Source: Rhabditophanes sp. KR3021
Taxonomy: Eukaryota > Nematoda > Chromadorea > Rhabditida > Alloionematidae
Direction: 5' to 3'
Assembly (NCBI GenBank): GCA_963281155.1
Contig: CAUJLY010000006.1
Location: forward strand, 2,480,001 to 2,544,000
Length of the DNA: 64,000 bases
Shown here in pieces: positions 47,801-58,875 of this stretch. The notes beneath the pieces are model-generated. The model was not told where the DNA came from. It ran no database searches and saw only the letters and a list, made by a program, of their open reading frames with translations. A program made the translations under genes and the position numbers. Position 1 is the stretch's first letter. Every line of letters starts with the position of its first letter.

Positions 47801-50377
47801 ATACAATTTATTTTTGCTATTAAGTAAACATGTGTGTATCAGTTATTTAAACACTAATTATTTATCTGAACTGTCTCCTTTTTATTTATACTAATGTTTG
47901 TTGTCTTTTAAACATCTTTGTTATTAATGGACTCGTCACTAACTTTCATTTTTGATGTAAACCTTTTACATTGACATGGCATTGTGAGATCTTGAGTTAT
48001 GTTTCATACTAGTCAAATCACTTGTTCACTCGCAATATCTATATTTATCCAACACATGTATAAATAAATATATTTGAATATGTTAGATCAAAATTCATAT
48101 GCCTATTTGATGCAACTGCTTAACACAAACAATATTTGCCATAAATTGGTCTCAACATTTTTAAAGGTATCATATAAAAAGACAGGTGTTATTTTATATA
48201 AACGATAATTTACTATCTGATATGATGAAATCAAATGAAATTGGCATTTAAAATATTTTTCGCTATCAGTCTCTCTCCTATATGTAGCAATTTACTTTTA
48301 ATTTTGCATTTAAATATAGCTTTCACTCAGGTGATGTGGGAGACTTTAATAATGATCCATTTAACTCATTTTAAAGTTGAAAAGATATATAAATTTGGTT
48401 CTTGAAGTAGGCTGCCGGATGTCATATTTATCTGTTTTTAAACGGCTTCTTCCGTATTTGAATAAATACATACGTCCTCATAAGAAATGCCATTTCCAAA
48501 ATGATAAAAATAATGAGTTTTCATAGTTTTAGTTGTTTCTCAAAAAGGATTTTTAAATTTATAACATAATATAGATACACTGTATTATAAGACAATTGCC
48601 AGGGATTTTCTTTTTAAATCTCATGAAAACTTACAACTTTTTATGGCCTGAAATTTAATTTATCCTTAAAATATTATTGTAACTAATCACAATCAAAATA
48701 AGTATAGCCATCATTTATAAGTCTTCATTACGTTTTCATTATTTGGTGGCATCATACGAGACGACGCTTTATCGAAGGCTCATAATTTTTGCTGAGCCAT
48801 TTTAACCTTTCGAATTTCCCAATTACGATCATATGTTCAACTTATTATAAATGTTTGATTCAAACAAGTGTTGGTGTATATAATAATAATTGTATACATT
48901 AATGATATTACTCACCATTCCTAATAAAAATACCAAATTCATATAATTCAACAAAAAGTTTTGGCTACCTTTATTGTACATATATTAATTACTCATTATT
49001 TCTGAACTATCGTTGGTTAACGTTTTTTGGTCCTTTATAATGTATGAACAATAATTGGGCTAAATATTAATGTTTACTTTACTAATTGTCTTTTTAATTC
49101 AAATAAATAATTATGTGATTATGTGTGGAATAGTCATTTCTTTAAACCAATTATGCAATTCAATTTGTGAATAGAAGTGATTTACCATATATACATAATT
49201 TATACATATTACACCTAAGTAATATAAATTGTTTCAATTATAATTTAAATCCCATTAATATGTTTACTTTTGAACATTATTAATATGAATTTTTTTCTTT
49301 ACAATAAAAAACTATGCATCTTCTTTGTATAAAATTATCATCATCATAAATAGGAGCCATAAAAGGCATCAATTAAGCACGTTCTAATTACACATATTTC
49401 AAAAGATATATCAAATATTATAATTAACTTTCTAATGCTTAAACCAATTTGTATATAACATTAAAAGCTTATGTCTTACTATTAACATAGATTGAATATG
49501 TTTAATAACAACAAGTATATTTTTTGACACTTTTAAGTCTATAGTGTTTAATCAATTGTGTTGTGTTTGTTCACCTTCTTAATTACCAAATGAACTTTTT
49601 GATTGAAATTTTAATTTTGAAAAGTAAATGTCGTTTAATTTTGGAAAAATAATTTTTTTAATTGAGCATTACATTTCTGTTTATCTCATTTATGGCCAAA
49701 CACTTAAATGTACATATTTTTAAAGAACGAATCTTATTTATATAAATTGGAGAAACCTGAAAATATGATCTTCATTAATATCCTTATTTTGTCACACATC
49801 ACAATATTTGTATTTATTTTGATTCTCTTATGACGGCTCATTATTATATATTGGCGTATGATAAGAGCGCATCATTTTGTAGGTTTTCCTCTAATTTAAG
49901 CATTAATATTTTTAAACGTACATTAACAATTTCCTAATATTTTTTTGGATGGAACTTAATTTTATATACTATTTTATACAACTATAATTCGTAACTATAT
50001 GTAGTTAAGAATATAGTTGATATTTAGAATCATGTATGAACAAGGGATGAACAATATTTATAAAAATCAAGAAAGAATATAATATATAATGACGATTAGT
50101 CAACGCATCAGGTACTGGGAACCAATGCATTTTTTATCAGTTCCTATTATGTCAATCATTGCTACTATAGTCTGAAACATCTTATACATGCTTCCGTTGT
50201 GTAATATTAATCTCTTTTAAGTTTATTACACCTTATTTAAAAAAAAACTCGTATCTTTACTTTTTTTTGCGTTGACTAAATGAGTTCGTTTTATTTATTT
50301 AATTAATGAAGTTTTTTAATCTAATTAAATGATTGTTTTAGAAACATTATTAAACAATAATTAATTGTTTCTGAAGA

Positions 50378-53300
50378 ATGTCTTCTTTATGGTCATCCAG
50401 TCTGATGTCTGTTACTGAATTACCTAAATCAACTCCAACTGAATATTGTCGCGTTGATTCGAAAAAAGTTGAGGAACATTCACTTCTCAGCTCCCCCAAT
50501 CTGGATAAAAAGGTAAGTGCAAATATTCTTAGTTTTGCATAATAGTCGAATTCCCACGTAATGCTGTTCCCAGAACTTAAGTTTTATCTGTCTTTGTTCT
50601 TTTTAAAAAATAGAATATGTCTTATTAAATATTGTAGGAGAGTGAACGTTCAACTATGGAACAACCTGAGTTTTGCGAGACATCCGCAAGCGCCAAAGAA
50701 AATCAAATTGACGTTTGTGATGAAAAAAAGGTTACTTACAGTATTAGTAATATTTTGAATGAAAAGGCGATTGCTTTCAATAAGTCTGAGAGGTAATTAC
50801 TTTTTTTTGATGTTTAAATAAAGTACTATTCCAGCCTTTCACCACCTTTCGAAGAAAAAAAAGATACAGACAAGGAGTCGTGCAACGAATCAGTTGCTGA
50901 TGATACTACAGAAACATCTCCAAACCTATCCAATCTTTTTAATCCATTTCTTCCAGCTAATTTGAGTAATTTATTCAACAGTAGAACTTCTGCTAGCATG
51001 TTGACTCAGCTACAAACATTTCAAACGAAGCTTTCACAAGGTAATAATTCACAAAACTCACCTGATCATGGATCAGTGAAGGTTGATTCCTCCGATCGTA
51101 ATAAGTCGTTGTCTGATGACGTAAATACATCACCTACTCAATGCCGTGTTGAGCAAGCATTTCCTATTAACAACATCCCTATCCAATTCCAACAACTGTA
51201 CTTGAATCTTTGGATGAAGCAATTAAACGGAAATGGTGTAATTTCTCCTGATCAAATAGCTAATGGCTTGTCGCAACATTCTAATGAAACTAATGCATGT
51301 AAGTGATTTTGATAACATTATGTTTTAAATTATAGCAATTTGATTTGTTATGACTTAAAAGAGAGAACAAAAAAAGATGGCTTATGTGATCAAAGGTATT
51401 GAAATATCATCCCCGAATTCTTTTCAGTATATTTGCACTTATATATTATAAATATAATTTCGAGCCTTCTTCTCAAGAAATCTAAATGATGATTAAGAAA
51501 CAAAATATATGATTAAAATAAACTTTTGTTAGTTTTTAATTGTCTATTTATTATTATTTAGGATAGTTTGTCATAATTTACGATAAAAACATGAGTCGAT
51601 CTTAAATGCTTACCATTTACATCAACATTCGATCAAACGAATTGTCATTTTTACAAATTTTCAATACTTTTCGTATATACTTTTATAATTTGAAAACTCA
51701 TTTTTATCATACTGTAGTAGTGTATATATTTTATGATGAAAGTGTGTATATTTATTGTACGTAAACATATCACATTATCAACAATTGCTAAAACAGATTA
51801 AGTTTACTGATTTTGAGTAAATCAGCCAAGAATTGTTTATTCAGATTCCGGTGATAAGATCAGGATAAAAATACTTTTACTTTCATTGTATGTTTAGCTT
51901 TATATAAAAAAGATAATTATCATACTATATGTTGACTTCTTTTCTTAAGTCTGAACCTGGGTACGTCCAACTCCATTTTACTAACATTTTTTGCGAACAC
52001 ATGTGTATCTCCTTTACTTGTACAATGGTAGTTTTTATAATATTCATAAATTTTGTAGTAGAATTACACCACTTTGACATTTGACTTGAACAAAGATAAT
52101 TGTTGTCCTAACTTTTATTACTAAAATAAGTACTCTTTTGATGTTCCTGCTATTATTGTTAACACAGAAGTATGGTATTAAAATTGTTTTTAAAAATAAT
52201 TTAACAAGCTTACTCACTTTCTTTATTATAAACATAAGTTTTGTTTCGATGCATGAAGCATATTTTTTGTCTAGATAGCACTATATCAATATATCGCTAA
52301 AATATACCTTCGTTACCTTTTAGTCCAGCTTTTATTAAAAAAGAACCTTTTATTATGCATCACATCTATGACTTTGCATCTTCATTTTTTGGTATACTTA
52401 ATAATATACATGCTTTCTCGAAATATGTACAAGTATGATCGTTTATAGATATAAACTTGTTTATATGAATTAAATTAGCAATAAGTGGTATAAACTTTTT
52501 TATGTAAATTCATTTCGACAAAGTAAACCAATTGTTAAATTATACATATATATTATTTGATTATGGACGCACCTTCACCTTGTCCGAATATGTATATGAA
52601 GATTATACATAGAAAAGGGTAAAAAGGAGTAAATGTGAGGATGAATGAGGAAAATATAATAGAATAAGATAATGTCTCATAAAAATGTCGCCATTGTGAA
52701 TGTCGAGGTAGATAATACGATTATATGGTTTGTAATCATTAAATCTAGTAATATTAGTTTCTTATACTTAATACATTTGTATAGGCCGTGCTAATAACCA
52801 TCATATGCTGCTCATAATTTCTTATTTTAAAAGAAAGTACATAAATTTAAAAATTCCTATTTAGTACATGTACAATATTATTATTAATGATAACGCATAC
52901 TTATATTGTTTTATTTTATAGCTATGAATCCATTTGCATTGTTTCAAAATCACATGAATAATGGTGGTCATGTTAATCAAATGGCTTCGCCGATGAGAAT
53001 GAGTAATCCTTCAAAAGTAAACTTGCTTCAATCTCCCTCTCATATGCCTCCATATTCAAATATGAATGGAAATCACCACCATATGCAACAATTATCTCCG
53101 AATTCACTTGGTGGACATTCCAAAAAGCAATCTAGACCAACTTTTACCGGTCACCAGGTATCGTTTGACATTTATTAGACGTTTACTCATCACATTTTTA
53201 TTTAGATTTTTATGCTTGAGAAGAAATTTGAGAAAACGAAGTATTTAGCTGGTGCCGACAGAGCTGCTCTTGCCCAAGAATTAAATATGTCTGAAAGTCA

Positions 53301-54028
53301 GGTTAAGGTAAGTTGCTCTCTAAAATTCATGCAATAAAAATAATGTTCTGATTTATTTTATGATGGTTGTATGCATTATGCAAATGAGTTTATAGATTAT
53401 GTTACTTTGCTTTTTCCAAATAAGTTTAGGTAGTTTGTATTTAGTAATTTAGTCTTAATCTTTCACTTTTTAATGAATTGGAGTATTTTTATTGTTAGCA
53501 AATTGAGTATTTCTTAGAAGAATTTGACGCATGAATTTTACACTCTCTTTAAAAATTCGAAACATACATTTTTAAATATATTATTTACATGTGTCTAACA
53601 AGGAATTATACAATTATATTTTTAAATGTATAATAAATAATAGTTTTTGATATCAAAATCAGAACAATAGGACATTTGGTTCTTTGAGTGACGTACAAGT
53701 ATTGTGATGCAATCAACCATTTTGAAATAATAAAAGAGTCTGTTCACTTAATTAGAACTTAATGCAAGACAGATTTTGTAGTGTATATTAATAGAAATAT
53801 CAGTTAAGATATTAATTAACCATTGTATCAGATTACTTTATACATGTTTTATTGTAGGTTTGGTTTCAAAACCGTCGCACCAAGTGGAGAAAAAAGGAGG
53901 CAGCTGATAATGCCAGTAAAAGAGATGATGACAACGGAACTGATGAGAGTATGCTGCTCAAATCAGTGAACAGCCACGATCCAATGTCTGGCTTAACGCA
54001 TTCCTTTGGCTTTGCAACCAACAATTGA
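50378..54028 (+). CDS. cog-1: NK6-class homeodomain transcription factor (COG-1-like), 420 aa, six exons
   Basis: Model join(50378..50512, 50638..50792, 50835..51298, 52922..53157, 53206..53307, 53858..54028), all phases consistent; intron 3 is 1.6 kb. The homeodomain (about 323-382) has [38 protein letters not shown] and [20 protein letters not shown], the NKX6 signature (RPTFSGQQIF..., KYLAGPERA...), split by introns after GHQ and after QVK. Upstream, [10 protein letters not shown] is an eh1-type Groucho-binding motif, as expected for an NK6 repressor. The remaining N-terminus is Ser/Asn-rich, with a His/Met-rich stretch just before the homeodomain ([10 protein letters not shown]). In C. 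elegans COG-1 specifies gonad-vulva connection and ASE neuron asymmetry, where it is repressed by the lsy-6 microRNA; the 3' UTR here has three lsy-6 seed matches. The model is well supported; orthology rests on the homeodomain. Confidence 0.93.
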
Positions 54029-54147
54029 AGCAATTCAATAACAGCACAAACACAATCTTTGGCCTCAAACTCTTTTTAAAAAGAATGTGCCACCTGTCCT
54101 TCTCATCTTTACATAATAACTTCAAAACTTTAATCAAAGAACAACTT

Positions 54148-54155
54148 ATACAAAA
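54148..54155 (+). promoter_or_regulatory. lsy-6-type microRNA seed-match octamer, site 1
   Basis: ATACAAAA, complementary to nucleotides 1-8 of C. elegans lsy-6 (UUUUGUAU), in the putative 3' UTR of the NK6/COG-1 gene, 120 nt after the stop codon. Confidence 0.55.
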
Positions 54156-54197
54156 ATTAATGATTAATCACAAACATTATCTCGTGTGAAACAAAAT

Positions 54198-54205
54198 ATA
54201 CAAAA
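54198..54205 (+). promoter_or_regulatory. lsy-6-type microRNA seed-match octamer, site 2
   Basis: Second ATACAAAA in the same 3' UTR, 50 nt after the first. Confidence 0.55.
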
Positions 54206-54244
54206 TACAATTGCGGCTCTTAGGAATCCAATTCCGGAACAAAA

Positions 54245-54252
54245 ATACAAAA
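54245..54252 (+). promoter_or_regulatory. lsy-6-type microRNA seed-match octamer, site 3
   Basis: Third ATACAAAA, 47 nt after the second. The near-regular 50- and 47-nt spacing is compatible with cooperative sites. Confidence 0.55.
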
Positions 54253-54548
54253 TGTTTATAATGGCAATGTAACTACTTATTATTTAAATTTTTCTAATGT
54301 TTTATCGATCTCTTTGATTATTAATATATATCAAACTAGAATGCATTGAATAACCCGTTAAGACGTCTCAAGACACATCAATTTGAAGATGAACTACTGT
54401 CTTGAAGCTTCTTTTCAACTTTTTACAAGTTAATTGCTATTCACCTCATCTTTTATTAGAATAGAATTTCACATTTAATTTTCAATTACACATTTTCTTA
54501 GAAAATATCACTTTTACAGTATGTTTTTTAGAATCACCCATACACTTT

Positions 54549-54554
54549 AATAAA
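54549..54554 (+). terminator. Poly(A) signal AATAAA of the NK6 gene
   Basis: First canonical hexamer after the stop (about 520 nt downstream), followed by further copies within 40 nt. This would place all three seed matches inside the 3' UTR. The convergent transthyretin-like gene ends about 120 bp further on. Confidence 0.5.
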
Positions 54555-54675
54555 TACAATAATACAAATAAAAACGAATAAAGACGAATTGATTCAATGA
54601 ATACACATAAAAGACTGCGTTTAAGTAATTTATCTTGGTTTAAACTACTATATATTAAAAAAGAAAGTCAGTTCT

Positions 54676-55116
54676 TTAACGACGATTGACACAATCACGG
54701 CTTTCACCGGAAAATTTGCCATTGAGATTCAATGTTCCAAGATCGAAAGTTTTTTCGGCGGTCTCTCCTTCGCTAATGTAGCTTTCTGGAATTCTGATTG
54801 AGAATTTTTTGTGACACATCATTGTTGGGTCTCCACATTTATGGTAGATGTTAAGCTTTGGTTTGATATGGAAGATGGCAGATTCGCTTCCTTCAATTTT
54901 GAATGATCCAGTTGAATCTGTGGTAGTTTCTCCCATCTTGTCGTCAAGAGTCAGAGTATCAACGTCATATAACTTGATTCTAATGCTTTCAGCTCCTTTG
55001 TCATCACACATCAATTTTCCCTTAATAGAAACTGATTGAAGTTTTCCTAATTTAGGTAAAGCTTCGGAGAAAGCCAAAAGGGCTCCGATGAATAGAGCAG
55101 ATGTAAAGAATTTCAT
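54676..55116 (-). CDS. Transthyretin-like (TTR-52/TTL family) secreted protein, 146 aa, single exon
   Basis: Intact single-exon ORF. The ATG is 6 nt after a leader-type acceptor (gtttattttag, AG at 55123-55124). A signal peptide (MKFFTSALFIGALLAFSEA) is followed by the nematode transthyretin-like domain: VSIKGKLMCDDKGAESIRIK, then KLYDVDTLTLDDKMGE, TDSTGSFKIEG, PKLNIYHKCGD and the C-terminal Cys. Four Cys in the mature part (MCDD, KCGD, MCHK, DCVN) fit two disulphides. Length is typical (about 130-150 aa). The family is nematode-specific, large and secreted; members include engulfment bridging factors and abundant excretory products, so a specific role cannot be read from sequence. The gene converges on the NK6 gene. 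Confidence 0.95.
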   Translation of the reverse strand: MKFFTSALFIGALLAFSEALPKLGKLQSVSIKGKLMCDDKGAESIRIKLYDVDTLTLDDKMGETTTDSTGSFKIEGSESAIFHIKPKLNIYHKCGDPTMMCHKKFSIRIPESYISEGETAEKTFDLGTLNLNGKFSGESRDCVNRR

Positions 55117-55124
55117 ATTTTTCT

Positions 55125-55682
55125 AAAATAAACATCATTAGTGAGAATGAAATATATATGAGTGAAGATGTAAAATGCACCGAAGTTTGTAAATGAAGTG
55201 AATATGTTTAAATAATTTTGAATAGATCAACTTATTTATATAACCTAAAAGATTGACCTTGAAAGTAATAATTAGGCAAAGACAATTTACGAATTCAAAA
55301 AAACATCCAAACATTTATGTAGTTTCAGATTACACTTTTAAACACAAACTGTTTAATACGTCTTATCAATAAAAATCGACTAAAGAGGTGGTTCCGCTGT
55401 CAATTATCAAAAAGATGCACGTAAATTAAAAACTTGTTTTTGTGACAAACGACCTTTTGACTATTTTTGAAAATGATTTAATTTTGTCTTTAACAAATTG
55501 TGAATCATTTAAACAATTTAGTTATTATTTCTATCAAAATATCAATTTATCGTAAACTTTTTGTGTAGTTATTATAAATAGATTGTATATTTGATGAATC
55601 AGTTCGAATAATTATTGTTTTTATTATTGGAAATAACAAGATTACTCTTTTTATAATTTTAATTGAAAGGATAAATCAAAAT
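55125..55682. other. Intergenic, about 0.55 kb
   Basis: Promoter side of the transthyretin-like gene and 3' region of the 4-TM gene; a TATA-like word (atttatataacc) lies near 55233. Nothing else seen. Confidence 0.4.
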
Positions 55683-56308
55683 TTAAACTAGTACACTGTT
55701 TGAAGAATAATGAATATATGGTTCTTGTCGAATAAACTTCATCATCTTCGTCATCACTTCGCTTTGTACTTCTACTTCCAGTATGTGTTTGTAGTGGTTA
55801 TGTAATATGTTGAAAAACCATATTTGAAGAATTGTGTAGATGGAAATAGTTGCTACTAAGATTATTTCAGCTACCCTTATCTTTGATCTTGAAATGTAAT
55901 ATTCGATGTTTGTTTGAGTTTCCAGAAAATTGATGAACAACTTTGAGTTTATGTAATGAAGATAACCCAAGCCGAGTGCACAAAGAATAGATATGCCAAT
56001 AGTTGAAAGTTTAAGCATTAATTTTGGGATCATTAAAACTGACTTAATTCTAACAATCCCACACCAATTCAAACAATTGCCAAAAAAATGTAATACCATA
56101 CATGTTGTTGACACAATTGCAATGATTACAACAACAGCATTAGATCTATATATAATAAGATAAGTGAATATATAAAAATAACAACTTACTTATGTTTAAA
56201 ATATAGTAAAACCGAATAAATTGATAAACAAAACATGATTAGCATATCAAAAAGTGTTATCACTAGTGTAATCCCATTTTTATGTAGTCTGTCATTGCAC
56301 CATGACAT
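55683..56308 (-). CDS. Four-transmembrane protein, 193 aa, two exons, hypothetical
   Basis: Model complement(join(55683..56145, 56190..56308)), intron 44 nt (gtaagttg...atatatag), phase 2. Four hydrophobic segments: TM1 about 13-36 (ITLVITLFDMLIMFCLSIYS), TM2 about 42-62 (AVVVIIAIVSTTCMVLHFF), TM3 about 79-101 (LSTIGISILCALGLGYLHY) and TM4 about 125-146 (ILVATISIYTILQIWFF). Both ends are probably cytoplasmic, with a charged C-terminal tail (VQSEVMTKMMKFIRQE). There is no cleavable signal peptide. Four-TM proteins of this size are common among nematode-specific families; I recognise no motif. It could also be a truncated serpentine receptor. Confidence 0.65.
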
Positions 56309-56750
56309 TTTTAGCATGCTTTTAAGGATACATAAATATGGCTTATGGAGTTTAAAAAAGAGATGTTTATTTTTGTAATTTTCAACAACTTTTTGCCAAC
56401 TTAATAAGCATATTCAATTTCAATAAAAGTATGTCCTAATATGTCTTTAGAGAGTTCTTAAAGAAATAAGAAACTTTATTCAATTTAGGGGATTATACTT
56501 TTTTCACCATTTTATAAGTGGATATTCCGAAGATTTCTAAGTATATCACTTACCCGCAAATAATAAACTCTATTTTTCAAATAACTTTAAATTGAGCATT
56601 AAAAGTAACTTTGATACGGATAAAAAGCAACAAAATTGCTTGTAATGCAAGAATCACTCATTAAATTTGGTGATAAGTTATCAATATAGTAATGATTATT
56701 AAGGATACATATAACTTTTCCAAATTGATTTCAATCATTTTTATGCTAAT

Positions 56751-57443
56751 ATGATGAAGCTTTTGGTTTTCTTATTTGTTGTATTCCAATTGTTTATATT
56801 AGAATCTAGTCAAAATGCAATTTCCTCCATTCCAAGTGCCGAAGATGTTGAGTGTGCGGAATGCCTATTGATGTCCAGAGTTCTTTCCCAACATAAAAAT
56901 ATTAAAATTTCATTAGACGAAGTTTGTTTTGCCAAGAATTTATGCAAAAGGGCAATTAAAATGAGTGATTGTCAAATAGTCCAACATCTGTCTTCACCTT
57001 CCTCTAAATTGATGAATCATTTAGCTAAGAAAGAGATATTAAAAACATTCTTTGAAGAATCAAATAAACAATGTGACATTAATCAAAATGAAGATATTTT
57101 CAATATAAATAACAATGCAGCTGCAACGACATTTGCTGCTACACCATTGCCTTTCGCAACTTGCGTTACTTGCGAATTGATTTCCAGTTTACTCAAATTT
57201 TTTAATGATGCTATTTTCGGAGGACCATTTGAAACAGCTGCATTTAACGCCTTTGCGGTACTATGTAATAAATTTGGAATCGTTATCGGATCATTTTGTG
57301 AATTTTTAATGCCCAACTTTGATGTCTTTTTTAGAGCCTTTAGAGAATCACTTGGAACAGTGTATGTGATCATTGGAGTTCAAGGCTTCGGATGCCCAGC
57401 TTTTAATCAATTGGACAGTCAATGCTTCGGACCAGTTAATTAA
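56751..57443 (+). CDS. Secreted tandem saposin-B-like protein, 230 aa, single exon
   Basis: Single-exon ORF with a signal peptide (MMKLLVFLFVVFQLFILESS). Two Cys-rich helical units follow. Unit 1 (about 34-108): VECAECLLMSRVL, EVCFAKNLCKRAI, MSDCQIV, ending NKQC. Unit 2 (about 137-228): ATCVTCELISSLLKFFNDAI, AVLCNKFG, GSFCEFLMP, GCPAFNQLDSQC. The CxxC start and helix-Cys spacing are those of saposin-B domains (SAPLIP/caenopore type), which bind or perforate membranes and have roles in nematode gut and antimicrobial defence. Unit 2 is unusually hydrophobic and its loop (FGGPFETAAFNAF) is long, so the fit is loose. An Asn/Ala/Thr-rich linker joins the units. The gene converges on the 7-TM receptor, with 105 bp between stops. 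AATAAA at 57468. Confidence 0.75.
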   Translation: MMKLLVFLFVVFQLFILESSQNAISSIPSAEDVECAECLLMSRVLSQHKNIKISLDEVCFAKNLCKRAIKMSDCQIVQHLSSPSSKLMNHLAKKEILKTFFEESNKQCDINQNEDIFNINNNAAATTFAATPLPFATCVTCELISSLLKFFNDAIFGGPFETAAFNAFAVLCNKFGIVIGSFCEFLMPNFDVFFRAFRESLGTVYVIIGVQGFGCPAFNQLDSQCFGPVN

Positions 57444-57467
57444 AATTTTATAAAATATATGCTATAC

Positions 57468-57473
57468 AATAAA
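57468..57473 (+). terminator. Poly(A) signal AATAAA
   Basis: 25 nt after the stop of the saposin-like gene, implying a very short 3' UTR. Confidence 0.6.
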
Positions 57474-57547
57474 TGAAATAACAAATAAAGTTAATTTTTA
57501 CATAAAAATTATTCCCCTCTAAATATGTATAAATGTTTTAAAATATG

Positions 57548-58875
57548 TTAAAATTTCTCTTCTTCAATCATAATACTTTCCTCAATAACTATGCTATTGT
57601 CTCTGCCGTAAAAAGATACACTTGCAGCATTATGAAAGTCGTTAACAGTTGGTATGCCAGCTTCACCTGTTATATTGCCTGACATAGAGTACCAACTGCC
57701 GTAGATCGAATTGATATCACCGCTGTACTCCTCGGGTGGATCATCTAAACATAAGCGCATTAATTAGTCTTTGTTGCACATTTTCAAATATCAGTTACGT
57801 ACCTGCACTTTGCCATGTCCGACGAGGGTTTTGTATGTACTTTTCAAATGTTTGTGTAAAAGCCTTTTTGAATTTTAACAAAACTATGTAATAAAGAAAA
57901 GGTTGCAATATTATAATCAAAATTGTTTGACACAACCTATACAAATTGTCTGATGTTTCCGAATGAGATATGAGAATTGTAAACATTGAACTGATTAACA
58001 TTTGTGAAATTGTTCTTATGACTGCAATGATCGTGATCTAAACAATGTTTTTTAATAGATTCAAATTTTGGATTTATAAATGTATCATAAGTTTTACCTC
58101 AACTGTATCATTATCGAAGGCAGTGTTTGCATAGTTTAAGATAGGTATCATAGATCTCACCGCATATGTTATGGAAGCAAGACCAAGTATTACAGTTGTT
58201 GAACAGGCAATATAAAACCTTATATTCCAAAGAATAGAATAATTGGCAATTCCAAAAACGTCTTTTTCATAACAACCTGAATAAATAGCAAGTGTTTGAT
58301 TTGCCTTCATCTCAATGCTATAATTACAAAAAGGCACAAAAGTGCCTATTGAAACGACCATAACAAATATAATGGAAACACCGTTCATAACATACTTTTG
58401 AAACTTCTCATGGAACGTCGTATCAATTGAATTAAACAAGCGGTCAAAAGCCAACAACAACACAAACAAAAACTGTCCAAAGTCTGAGATAATCCACAAG
58501 ACTAATTGCAATGCTGATGATAAACATTCATTTGGTCTTGCATACTATAATTATAAAATTTTTTTTGTTAAAAGTGGTTGGCTCTATTTGGCAATTTACG
58601 TTGTTTCCGTTTCCATATAAAACAACAATTAATCCATAGAAACCACTGTACACAGTTCCCGTTGAAAACAATAAGTCTGAAATGTTGTTTTAATTTAAGA
58701 AAAGTTTGATTTTCGACATAATATTACCCATCAATGATAACCCAAACATGACTGTATAAACATCGGTAAATACTTTGCCCAGCACCAGGAGACTTAGCAT
58801 CGATGCAATGAATGCTAATATACCAAATACAATAAAAGATTCATAAATAATAGCTGACTCTTTAACTGTGTCCAT
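57548..58875 (-). CDS. Seven-transmembrane (serpentine) receptor, 367 aa, five exons
   Basis: Model complement(join(57548..57744, 57803..58037, 58098..58544, 58600..58676, 58728..58875)); introns 51-59 nt with consistent phases. The seven segments are: TM1 SFIVFGILAFIASMLSLLVL; TM2 VMFGLSLMDLLFSTGTV; TM3 LQLVLWIISDFGQFLFVLLL followed by AFDRL, a DRY-like end; TM4 GVSIIFVMVVSIGTFVPF; TM5 FYIACSTTVILGLASITYAV; TM6 TIIAVIRTISQMLISSMFTI; TM7 ILIIILQPFLYYIVLL. Cys residues before TM3 (NECLSS) and in extracellular loop 2 (SGCYEKD) are placed for the usual disulphide. The 65-residue cytoplasmic tail is acidic (IEESIMIEEEKF). This fits a nematode serpentine chemoreceptor-like GPCR; the ligand and exact class cannot be read. 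There is no signal peptide, as usual. Confidence 0.85.

Larger units (their letters stand above)
39995..50377. other. Gene desert, 10.4 kb, upstream of the homeobox gene
   Basis: Apart from the two small islands at about 40.9 and 41.7 kb, the region is very AT-rich with only short chance ORFs (such as 42508-42756 minus and 42832-43020 plus). I see no transposon ends, RNA genes or ordered repeats. As the 5' flank of a developmental homeobox gene it probably includes regulatory DNA. Confidence 0.45.

Noticed and set aside
55683..56308. Reading the 4-TM gene as part of the 7-TM receptor downstream
   Set aside because: The saposin-like gene lies between them on the other strand, and the receptor already has its own seven segments and start.
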